From positions 1-40,933 of IMG/VR virus record IMGVR_UViG_3300044655_002537: 40,933 nucleotides of DNA. The stretch is one strand, 5' to 3'. The notes beneath the pieces were generated by a model. That model searched no databases. It worked only from the letters and a program-made list of their open reading frames with translations, and was not told the DNA's origin. Positions 26,499 through 33,793 of the stretch are shown piece by piece. The position numbers and the translations under genes are program-made. Within the stretch, counting starts at the first letter, position 1; the number at the start of each line of letters is the position of its first letter. Source of the DNA: a virus.

Positions 26499-28194
26499 AT
26501 TTATTCCCCCTTCTTTTCAGTCTAGGGGTTTGTTTTGTTTTCCTGCGTTTTAATGGTTTGGAGGCATCACAACAGCATCCGTGTTTAGCAAAGTTAGCTA
26601 GTCTCAGGTTAGCGGATGCTGTAAATAATTCTAAGTTGCCCGCCTTTTTAGCCTTCTCAAGTTGCTTTCGTTTTTCGTCTTGAATGGCTTTTTCTTCTCG
26701 GTCAATTGCTGATAATCCCTCACTTCGTTTAGGACTTGCTCCTTTTCCGAAGCGGTAAGTTTTTTGTAATTCATCTAATACCTGTTCGTAAGTTTCCTTA
26801 ATAATTTTATCCTGCCCTCTTTGATTAAGCGACAATCTCTCGGCAGCCGTATTGAGATAGTCAGAGACTTTACCCGTTAGCATCTTCTCTTGATCAAATG
26901 CTCCTAAAGCTCTTTCTGCCATTTCTGCTATCTCATTGGATTCGTCAATATTAATCTTATTGCCAGCCCTCTCTAAATCCTGAGCAGCTTTTGATTTGCC
27001 AACGGTAGAGAATAGTCGTTTATCCCTGGATAATTGCCGTTTAATAGCTGATTGAATTTGAGCTTTTTCAACAGCTAGGGATCGGGTTTCGGGTGTGAAT
27101 CCTAATAAGTCTAATAAACCCCCTTGAGACTCGGTTTTTGTTGGGGTATTTTTAATCATATCCCCTAGTTCTTCTATGGTGTCATTGTTGATTTTCTTCC
27201 CTCGTTTTTCTTCCTTCTCAACTAAGTCTAAAAGGTCTTGCTGTTGACGGTGATCCTTGATTTTAGCCCCAATAGTAACAGCCCTTTGTTCAGGGAGTTG
27301 ACCCTGTACAACACGGTTAAATAATGAATCACTTAGACTTGCTAATGCCAGCCCATCCTCAGCTATTTTCTCCCGCATCGGTACGCCTTTCTTCTCTAAT
27401 TCCTGTTTAGTTACACCGGAATCTCTAAAGAATTTAGCCGCGTCTTGGGCGTTACCTCGACCTTCAGCAATGTTAGTTAACGCACCAATAGCACGGGCTT
27501 CCTGGGGTGTTTTAGCGTCAATTAGCTTAACCGTTACAGAGGGAGCATTTAGCTTTTTAGCCAATGCCAAGCGGTTATGACCATTGACAACATTAACCTC
27601 TCCATTTCGAGGATCTCTCCAAACTTGTAAAATCCCTCCTAAGTTGGCATCCCATTTCTTGACCCCTGATAAACTGCCAACTTCACCGGATTTGGTTTGT
27701 TCACCGATGATTTTATATTGGAATCGTTTGGGGTCTACTTTAATTTTATTCGGGTCAGCTTCAGCAATACCAGACGGGAGAATGGCTTTAGCTCCCATCT
27801 GTTTAGCTGCGCTGTTTAATTCCTTAGCACGGCGTTTATTCTCTATTTTTCCCTGTAATCTATTAACATCCTGAACTAATTGCTGTTCAGTTTCGGTTAA
27901 TTCTTGACCTGTTTTTGATTTATTAAAAGCCTCTTTTCTGGCTTGAGTATAATCTTTAAACTTTAAAGGTTTATCAAGTTTGGCTCCGGTTTTGGGATGG
28001 GTGTAACAGTTCTTAGAACTAGGAATAAATACACCTTTATTGCCGCAAGGATAGGATGCAAAGTTGGCAGTCTGTTTGGTTTTACGCCGTCTCAAGTTGT
28101 TACCTCCAAATTGAGCGAGTGAAGGATAAAATCTCTCCATCCAATTTGGAATATATTTAACAAGATTGGGAAACAGAGTTGGGAAATCAATCAT
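26491..28194 (-). CDS. ParB-like domain protein within the virion gene cluster
   Basis: 567 residues. Residues about 140-350 contain a ParB/DdrB-like nuclease-fold domain: KVDPKRFQYKI, then GEVNVVNGHNRLALAKKLNA (GHNRL box near 205-209) and helical DNA-binding-like sequence (GRGNAQDAAKFFRDSG). The N-terminus bears LRRRKTKQTANFASY (about 34-48) and the C-terminus KRRKTKQT, then LKRRGNKYA: a basic tag appears twice. Four cysteines at the end (HGCCCDASK, plus CGN earlier) are notable. It lies between the unknown gene at 28211 and the tail terminator, so it is expressed with virion proteins and may be packaged. A GAGGA precedes its ATG. Function unknown; a virion-borne DNA-processing or ejected protein is possible. 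Confidence 0.75.
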   Translation of the reverse strand: MIDFPTLFPNLVKYIPNWMERFYPSLAQFGGNNLRRRKTKQTANFASYPCGNKGVFIPSSKNCYTHPKTGAKLDKPLKFKDYTQARKEAFNKSKTGQELTETEQQLVQDVNRLQGKIENKRRAKELNSAAKQMGAKAILPSGIAEADPNKIKVDPKRFQYKIIGEQTKSGEVGSLSGVKKWDANLGGILQVWRDPRNGEVNVVNGHNRLALAKKLNAPSVTVKLIDAKTPQEARAIGALTNIAEGRGNAQDAAKFFRDSGVTKQELEKKGVPMREKIAEDGLALASLSDSLFNRVVQGQLPEQRAVTIGAKIKDHRQQQDLLDLVEKEEKRGKKINNDTIEELGDMIKNTPTKTESQGGLLDLLGFTPETRSLAVEKAQIQSAIKRQLSRDKRLFSTVGKSKAAQDLERAGNKINIDESNEIAEMAERALGAFDQEKMLTGKVSDYLNTAAERLSLNQRGQDKIIKETYEQVLDELQKTYRFGKGASPKRSEGLSAIDREEKAIQDEKRKQLEKAKKAGNLELFTASANLRLANFAKHGCCCDASKPLKRRKTKQTPRLKRRGNKYA

Positions 28195-28210
28195 TCTATC
28201 CTCACACGCA

Positions 28211-28603
28211 CTAAACTAAAGTTTTAACCCGATCATTTTCAATCTTTAAAATCCCCTGTAATTCATTAAAGGGAATTATCCCGCCCGAAGTTTCAAACTG
28301 AATCCCCCAATAAAGGGTATCGACTATTAACGATTCAGTATCTAACGGCCCTATATCGAATCGTGCTACAAGTCTCTGGCTGTTACTGGTTTCGGTATCA
28401 ATAACAATTTGAGTCGGGGTTGTTTTGATAATCTTAGATCGGGAATCATCTAAGTCAGGTAAAGTAATTAACTCTTTGGCTACAAATTTGATTTTCCCGC
28501 CCGTTAACCCCGTCCCCGCTATTGTTACAGTAACAGAAATTGTTCTCTGTCTTTCTAATATAAATCCATTTAACGGCGCTCTATCTACAAAAGCATTAAT
28601 CAT
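28211..28603 (-). CDS. Hypothetical structural protein, 130 residues, beta-rich
   Basis: Starting at the ATG at 28603 the product reads MINAFVDRAPLNGFILERQ, then repeated strands such as ISVTVTIAGTGLTGGKIKFV and IVDTLYWGIQFETSGG. This resembles the BppU-type N-terminal Ig-like or head-tail joining beta sandwiches, but I cannot name the family. The open frame extends to a TTG at 28669, which would overlap the upstream gene by 50 bases; the ATG is preferred, although no Shine-Dalgarno is well spaced. Between head-tail adaptor and ParB-like gene, it probably belongs to the connector. Confidence 0.65.
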   Translation of the reverse strand: MINAFVDRAPLNGFILERQRTISVTVTIAGTGLTGGKIKFVAKELITLPDLDDSRSKIIKTTPTQIVIDTETSNSQRLVARFDIGPLDTESLIVDTLYWGIQFETSGGIIPFNELQGILKIENDRVKTLV

Positions 28604-28619
28604 AATTAATTTTCTGTTT

Positions 28620-29177
28620 TTAACTCCAGTTAATTTTATCGGCTGGGCAGGGATTTTTCTGGGTAACAATTGTGGTTTGTCGGGTGTACGTTCCGGGAGC
28701 CAAAACCTTTAACTTAACGCCGGGTAATTTCAGGGTTTGGGTTGGCATCATCGGATTAGCCATCGGCGGAGGCAAGCCCGGAATATTAAAATCTAGCTGA
28801 TAACCCGCCACATACTGTCTAAGGGTATACAAAGCATTCCGGTAAAGAATAGCCCCGAAACCCATGTCTCCCCCCATTTGCGGGTTTTGCATTTGCTGAA
28901 AATGCACAACCGCAAGGGAAGCAACCGTCAAATCCTCAACAATAGAACTAACAATCTGTAAGGCATCACGGGCGTTTGAAGGTATAGGCAACTCGTAAAC
29001 AAAGCTCAGGATTGAATTGACCTGAGCTTCAATTTGAGTGCCTTTTTGATCCAACAATTCCAGGTCAACTTCCTTAGCCCCGAAGCTAGATCCAAAAGGA
29101 ACCCCCGACGCATTTGTACCGAGTTCAAGCCTCCCTCTTAATATTCGAGCTATCCGGTCAGGAGTTGTGTAAATCAT
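28620..29177 (-). CDS. Head-tail adaptor (connector) protein
   Basis: 185 residues. The N-terminal MIYTTPDRIARILRGRLELG and the helical core EAQVNSILSFVYELPIPSNA with a following bundle resemble the DUF1320/gp6-type head-tail connector family, which forms a ring under the portal. A Pro-Met-rich stretch (PGLPPPMANPMMP) leads to a strand-rich C-terminus. The ATGA overlap with the upstream HhH gene implies coupled translation. In Mu-like phages the equivalent gene also follows the capsid gene, which supports the call. Confidence 0.65.
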   Translation of the reverse strand: MIYTTPDRIARILRGRLELGTNASGVPFGSSFGAKEVDLELLDQKGTQIEAQVNSILSFVYELPIPSNARDALQIVSSIVEDLTVASLAVVHFQQMQNPQMGGDMGFGAILYRNALYTLRQYVAGYQLDFNIPGLPPPMANPMMPTQTLKLPGVKLKVLAPGTYTRQTTIVTQKNPCPADKINWS

Positions 29178-29641
29178 TGGATCACAATAGATTCTTTCAA
29201 TTCATCCCAAGACTTACCTCTAAGGGGGATTCTGGTATCCAAATCCTCAACAGAGGTAAAAGGTTGTTGATCCCGTGCTTTGTCAAGTTTGGTAGCGATC
29301 GCAGCACCAACACCCGGCAATTTAGAAAGCTCGTCAATTGTGGCTTTATTAACATCTGTTTTGGGTAAGACAGCACCAATAACAACGGTTTCAGTGGGGT
29401 AGGTTTTCGGAATTGTATTCGGAGCCTCCACAGAGAAGGAGATGCTATTCTCAACTTTGACATCTGAATTATTGATGGTTGGAGTTAGCACGGGTTCTTT
29501 CACTTCATCCTGTTGGATGATGTCAAGCCGTGCTAACACTTCCTCTGGCAATTCTCCAGGGTTGTAGATTCGAGGGTGATAGATATTCCCACGATTAACC
29601 GCCATTTTGAGAAGTTTTACCGGTCTAGTGATGTCGATCAT
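29174..29641 (-). CDS. Helix-hairpin-helix protein of the head connector region
   Basis: 155 residues. Residues about 96-135 form a ComEA-like helix-hairpin-helix: TDVNKATIDELSKLPGVGAA then IATKLDKARDQQPFTSVEDL. The first 80 residues (NIYHPRIYNPGELPEEVLAR) resemble short head-fibre or decoration-like domains. HhH motifs bind the DNA backbone without sequence preference, so this protein may touch DNA at the head-tail vertex. It starts in an ATGA overlap with the capsid gene stop, and its own stop overlaps the next start by four bases. An internal ATG at 29605 is a possible alternative start. Function in the virion is inferred. Confidence 0.7.
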   Translation of the reverse strand: MIDITRPVKLLKMAVNRGNIYHPRIYNPGELPEEVLARLDIIQQDEVKEPVLTPTINNSDVKVENSISFSVEAPNTIPKTYPTETVVIGAVLPKTDVNKATIDELSKLPGVGAAIATKLDKARDQQPFTSVEDLDTRIPLRGKSWDELKESIVIQ

Positions 29642-30765
29642 GCGACTGTCCGACCTCCTAATAAGTCAGGTTGGGGGAAGAAGGGAACCATCTTTCCTAC
29701 ACAATAAGAGCGGTCACGGGCTGGGGATGTTTGTAATTGTTCGGTTTTGACAAACAGACCGGATCTCCCTTCATTTTCAATTGTGGGGCCGAACAATCGC
29801 TTACCCATGCCAGAGGTTAGGAAACAGTAAGAGTTATCGTTCAGATAACGCCCTTTCACTGTTTGACCGGGTGATGTTTCGATCTCGTATTGGGCATCGT
29901 AAATCTCTAATTGAGTTTTGGACATTGCCAACTGAGGTACGAGTTTCATCAAAATCTCAGGAGAAACGGCACTAGCCACCCCCGCAGCAGGGACATTAGA
30001 CAGCATCCCAGTAGAGAGTGCCCTGTTGCGGGTCGATTCTTGGCGACTTAAATGGATCGCCAAACGATTGCTCATCACAATCTTGTCAGGGTAATATCCC
30101 TTCTTATCGTAGAAATTGAGCAAATGATCCTCAATATCTTGCAATCCCGTGGCTGTAGCGTACTGATCCCATCGGGCGGTTCCAGTTAAAGCGGTAGGGT
30201 ACTGATCGGCTGTAGTGGCATAAGCTAATCTGGCAGTTACACCGGAGCGGGGGTCGGTATAGGAGACTTGACCAGACTGTAATACTTGCCAAGTCAGAAC
30301 GTTTGCAAGTTTGACAACTCTAGGCTGTAGACTGGCAACGGAACCAAACAGCATATCCACAAAAGTTTGCGACATATTGCCGGGCATCATCCGTTTAAAT
30401 TTCAACATTTGCTCTTGTTTCTTTTCGTCCCAGTTATGGGCGATCGCCAGTTTAAAGAAATCCCCATCAAACTTAATCAAGCTCCCCGCACCCGTTGAGA
30501 CAACCTCACCATCAGTGGAAATCACAGAAGCGATTGCTAGGTTTTGCTTCACAAGATAAGCCAAAACATCAGGGTCGTCGGAAAACTCAAGGGTGACAAA
30601 ATCATCCATCAGTTTGTATTGACTAAGAACACCGGGGTCGGGCTTTTTGCCCATCCGTTGCAGGAGGGATTCTTTATCAGGGTCAACCAGGAATTGAAAA
30701 GTATCTTCATACAAAAGTTGAACTTGTGCAGCCGATACAGTATTTAAGAAATCTGCAATGTACAT
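29638..30765 (-). CDS. Major capsid protein (lambda gpE/Phage_cap_E type)
   Basis: 375 residues. It has the features of gpE-like HK97-fold capsid proteins: an N-terminal helix (MYIADFLNTVSAAQVQLLYE), an extended arm with KRMMPGNMSQTFVDMLFGSV, a central region giving YYPDKIVMSNRLAIHLS, and a C-terminal end (FFPQPDLLGGRTVA). There is no long N-terminal scaffolding domain, in line with a separate scaffold gene. The start is set by GGAGGG nine bases upstream. It follows the decoration gene, as in lambda (D then E). A HIP1 site lies at 30440-30447. This should be the most abundant virion protein. Confidence 0.85.
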   Translation of the reverse strand: MYIADFLNTVSAAQVQLLYEDTFQFLVDPDKESLLQRMGKKPDPGVLSQYKLMDDFVTLEFSDDPDVLAYLVKQNLAIASVISTDGEVVSTGAGSLIKFDGDFFKLAIAHNWDEKKQEQMLKFKRMMPGNMSQTFVDMLFGSVASLQPRVVKLANVLTWQVLQSGQVSYTDPRSGVTARLAYATTADQYPTALTGTARWDQYATATGLQDIEDHLLNFYDKKGYYPDKIVMSNRLAIHLSRQESTRNRALSTGMLSNVPAAGVASAVSPEILMKLVPQLAMSKTQLEIYDAQYEIETSPGQTVKGRYLNDNSYCFLTSGMGKRLFGPTIENEGRSGLFVKTEQLQTSPARDRSYCVGKMVPFFPQPDLLGGRTVA

Positions 30766-30781
30766 TAATCAAGTCCCTCCG

Positions 30782-31693
30782 TTAAGGAATAAAGGTTAGT
30801 TTTGGCAGTTGGGTTTGAATGTCACCGTCAATGTATGGCAGCGCATTACGGAAGACGACACCACCTGAGTACGGAGCGATAAACTGATCACCGTCATAGA
30901 GGGAGACAGTGGCATTTAAAACCCCTACAACAACATCCCCAATCGTACCGATCTTGGCTCCAATTGCCAGAGACGCATTACCACCTTGGGGGGTAATGGT
31001 TAGGGTTCCGATTGCCGTAGAAACATCAGCAACCGCAGTTCCCAAAGTGCCAGCAACACCCTGAGCTACCGTTACAGCCGTTGTGAAAATGATACCTTCT
31101 TGATCGGTAGTGAGAGTTAGAACACCGCCCGGAGTAGTCGCGCGGATTTCTTCTAAGGGAGAAGACCCAGATTGTGCTTTGGTGATAGCAGCCTTTAGAC
31201 CATCAGCAACATTCTGGCTTGATGCAGCCGTAGCTGTGTAAGAAATGGGAACGCCGTTAATAGAAACAGTAAAAATATTGCCAACAGCAACCGAGGCAAA
31301 TGTGACGGTCGTAACCTGTCTTTGATTCAAGGAATCAATACCCGTCACCGTCCCAAATATCGGAGCTGTAGCTGCACGAATAGCGGCTTCTTCTGTGTAC
31401 CGTGTAGCCCCTGGTGCAGCGATATAACGCAGTACATCCCCGATTTTAAAGACTTGAGGGCATTCTACAATCACAACCGTTTCACCAGAAACATAGGGAG
31501 CAAGAATTTTGGATCTACCCAATGGGCGATGACCGCCCGTAGATTTCTTGGCGAGAAAAACACCAGCAGGAACCGATTTAGATCCTGCAACAGATGGGAT
31601 ATCCGACTCCTCTAAGCAGCAAGAAAACGCGGCTTCGGTATTAGTATTTACCGCGATAATTGGAGGGTCTGAATAAAAACGGGTTACTTTCAT
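30782..31693 (-). CDS. Head decoration protein with inserted beta domain
   Basis: 303 residues. The opening MKVTRFYSDPPIIAVNTN and GVFLAKKSTGGHRPL, with YVSGETVVIVECPQVFKIGD, look like a capsid-decoration or gpD-like protein, and the C-terminal part (GDVVVGVLNATVSLYDGDQF) continues it. Inserted between about 115 and 265 is a repeat-like domain with VGNIFTVSINGVPISYTATA and GGVLTLTTDQEGIIFTTAVT, a type often seen displayed on capsid or tube proteins. The gene is directly before the capsid gene and has a clean AAGGAG. The trimeric or surface location is inferred from family and order. Confidence 0.7.
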   Translation of the reverse strand: MKVTRFYSDPPIIAVNTNTEAAFSCCLEESDIPSVAGSKSVPAGVFLAKKSTGGHRPLGRSKILAPYVSGETVVIVECPQVFKIGDVLRYIAAPGATRYTEEAAIRAATAPIFGTVTGIDSLNQRQVTTVTFASVAVGNIFTVSINGVPISYTATAASSQNVADGLKAAITKAQSGSSPLEEIRATTPGGVLTLTTDQEGIIFTTAVTVAQGVAGTLGTAVADVSTAIGTLTITPQGGNASLAIGAKIGTIGDVVVGVLNATVSLYDGDQFIAPYSGGVVFRNALPYIDGDIQTQLPKLTFIP

Positions 31694-31702
31694 TTTTTCT
31701 CC

Positions 31703-32677
31703 TTAAACATATCCATTACGGGTGCGGAATGACTGAATAGATTGCACATCTTCATGGGAGAAGTTGGTATCAATCGGGTCATTAGCCATTTGTCCAAATA
31801 TTGCCATTGATGGGCGATTAGAAGCCCAATATAAGCAATATTGAATTCGGTCTAATTGTTGACCAATGGGAACATCTAACTGAGCGCAAGCCTGGGAAAA
31901 ACTGGCAACTCTGTCTTGACCTGTCTCGAAGTCACCAATCAAAAACCGACGATCTGCCGTTGTGATTTGTCCACTGGAAACGAGTTGATCACATTGGCGT
32001 TCTAAGGCTCTCAGGGTTTCACCAATGGCTTGCTGTTCCTTGAGTGCCTCAAATTCGGCACGGAGTCCGATGTCAGCGCTCATGGTGGCAACGGGTTCAG
32101 CATAGATGCCTTCACTCAGGGAGTAGGAGTCATCGGGAGATCCCCCTAACTCAGTAAAAGCATTCGCAGCTAGATTAATGAAATCGTTGTAATCTTGACC
32201 GCCTAACTGAAAAGCGTCTGCTAATTCGGCGGCGGTTTCGGGTTCGATTGCCAGCGTCCCATCAAACAGGCTAGAAATATCTCGCCCGTCTAATCCGGTG
32301 ATTTCAGAGACAACAGCAACACCATCATTAACATTATCAAATCTTTGTTCAATCAAACCAGCTAAAGCCTGACCAAACCCTTGAGAAAATGAAGCCATAA
32401 CCCCCATATTTTGGGAGTATTCTTCCATTTCTTCCTCATCTTCCATTCGAGATTCTTCTACATCAATACCAAAAATTTGATAAAGAGTAGAGGCAAAATC
32501 TTCAATTCCTTCAGCAATTACATCATCCATTTCTTCTTCGCCCAAAACTTCCCCATCCTCTTGATCAAGGGCGGTTTGAGCTAATTCAAGAAATGCCGAA
32601 AAGGTTTCTGTTGAGTCGTGAACTTCCTCGAAAGTTGTTGACTCTAAGATTGCCTGAATTTGACTGAGTGAATCCAT
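31703..32677 (-). CDS. Acidic helical protein, scaffold candidate
   Basis: 324 residues, strongly acidic in the first half (EDEEEMEEYSQN) and largely helical, with no catalytic motif. Position between the prohead protease group and decoration/capsid genes, together with composition, fits a scaffolding protein that is removed by the protease during maturation. Two short segments, VMASFSQ and RVASFSQ, match part of the ASF motif seen in neighbouring proteins and may be processing sites. It ends RTRNGYV. A TAGGAG precedes the ATG. No sequence family is recognised, so the scaffold call is positional. Confidence 0.55.
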   Translation of the reverse strand: MDSLSQIQAILESTTFEEVHDSTETFSAFLELAQTALDQEDGEVLGEEEMDDVIAEGIEDFASTLYQIFGIDVEESRMEDEEEMEEYSQNMGVMASFSQGFGQALAGLIEQRFDNVNDGVAVVSEITGLDGRDISSLFDGTLAIEPETAAELADAFQLGGQDYNDFINLAANAFTELGGSPDDSYSLSEGIYAEPVATMSADIGLRAEFEALKEQQAIGETLRALERQCDQLVSSGQITTADRRFLIGDFETGQDRVASFSQACAQLDVPIGQQLDRIQYCLYWASNRPSMAIFGQMANDPIDTNFSHEDVQSIQSFRTRNGYV

Positions 32678-32971
32678 CTATTTTCTCCTAACATTTTCAA
32701 CTACTGTTTTACCATTTTTAGTTCTCCTTCGACGGGAAAACACCTTTCCTCCGTAATACCCCGCAGCGACGGCGGGGCTTGTAGCCATAAGTACGCCTTG
32801 AGCCAAAGGATTCTTTTTCATAAAATCTCTTTGTTTATGCCTAAACTCTTTATTGCGAGCATTTAGAGCATACCAAGTCCCATAACCCGCACCACCAACA
32901 GCCGCGGCGAGGGTTAAGGCATTAAAAGAAGCCTGTTGTTTATGTCTAATCACCCTCCGAATAACGATCAT
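32678..32971 (-). CDS. Small arginine-tailed head-region protein (copy A)
   Basis: 97 residues. The N-terminus MIVIRRVIRHKQQASF is almost the same as that of the next gene upstream. A Gly/Ala-rich hydrophobic segment (TLAAAVGGAGYGTWYAL) and a second one (ATSPAVAAGYYGGKV) follow, then the C-terminal tag FSRRRRTKNGKTVVENVRRK. Basic ends with small-residue helices suggest a DNA-binding or membrane-active minor virion protein. The ATG overlaps the preceding stop as ATGA. No known family. It is a member of a three-gene set with related tails. Confidence 0.65.
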   Translation of the reverse strand: MIVIRRVIRHKQQASFNALTLAAAVGGAGYGTWYALNARNKEFRHKQRDFMKKNPLAQGVLMATSPAVAAGYYGGKVFSRRRRTKNGKTVVENVRRK

Positions 32972-33261
32972 CTTCTAACGACCTCTGTAACGACTTTGCC
33001 GTTTTTGGTTCGCCTAGTTCGGGTATAAGCTACTTTCCCTGATCGGCGTTTCATCTTATTAGCTGTTGGCTGCATTATGGAAGCAAGAATATTGGGATCT
33101 CGGATATTTTTACCTTGGGATTTAGCTCTATCTAAATCTTTTTGTAGTGATTTCCGAGCATATTCCGCTTCTCTATTTACCTCACTAATTCGATTAAAAG
33201 GGTTAGGGAAACCAAATGAAGCTTGTTGTTTTGATCTGACAACCCTCCGAACAATAATCAT
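32968..33261 (-). CDS. Small arginine-tailed head-region protein (copy B)
   Basis: 97 residues, MIIVRRVVRSKQQASF at the N-terminus and RTRRTKNGKVVTEVVRR at the C-terminus, with a polar charged middle (NREAEYARKSLQKDLDRAKS) where copy A is hydrophobic. So both ends are shared with copy A while the centres differ, as expected if the ends are tags and the centres carry function. The start overlaps the upstream stop by one base (TAATG). No named family. Probable cargo or minor head component, by inference. Confidence 0.65.
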   Translation of the reverse strand: MIIVRRVVRSKQQASFGFPNPFNRISEVNREAEYARKSLQKDLDRAKSQGKNIRDPNILASIMQPTANKMKRRSGKVAYTRTRRTKNGKVVTEVVRR

Positions 33262-33755
33262 TAGCGTCTCACTTGTTCAACAATCATTTTTCCAGTTTTA
33301 CTACGACGACGACGGAGGAAGTAAGCGCCAGCACCACCTACAGCCAACAAAGCACCTGCTCTTCCTGGGTTGGCTTTGATTAAGTCTGCTGCGCTATTCA
33401 TCAATTCCCCACCTTTTCGCGCACCGAAACGAAGTCCACGCTCTGCGTAACCACCTAAGCCCCTGGCTCCTGATTTAGCCATACCATAACCACCAATAGC
33501 ACCGCTTCTAGCTGTCCCATAAAAATCGTTTTTACCAACCCCAAGAACAGCATTTTTAGCCCGTCTCATGTCTCTTATTGCTTGATGCACTTTCTTGGGC
33601 GCGGCGGGAGCCACTCTTTGCTGAGGCTGTGCTGCTCCACCCATCCCATAAGGCATTGCAAACAAAGCCATTCCCGTTCCTTCATACCGATTATATTTGT
33701 CAACTTCCGCCATTGAAAACATAGCTACAGGCGGTTCGTATTGGTAAAAATTCAT
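33261..33755 (-). CDS. Gly/Arg-rich small protein with hydrophobic segment and arginine tail
   Basis: 164 residues. It starts MNFYQYEPPVAMFSMAEVDK, has a Gly-rich centre (SGARGLGGYAERGLRFGARK) and a hydrophobic run AGALLAVGGAGAYFL straight before the tail FLRRRRSKTGKMIVEQVRR. The tail matches those of the two downstream genes, but the KQQASF N-terminal box is missing. AAGGAG precedes ATG. The product lies just after the protease gene and might be a membrane-spanning ejection protein or a capsid-lumen protein. Not recognised as a known family. Confidence 0.65.
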   Translation of the reverse strand: MNFYQYEPPVAMFSMAEVDKYNRYEGTGMALFAMPYGMGGAAQPQQRVAPAAPKKVHQAIRDMRRAKNAVLGVGKNDFYGTARSGAIGGYGMAKSGARGLGGYAERGLRFGARKGGELMNSAADLIKANPGRAGALLAVGGAGAYFLRRRRSKTGKMIVEQVRR

Positions 33756-33793
33756 TTTTGTCTCCTTAAATACTTAGTGTGAAAATAACAAAA

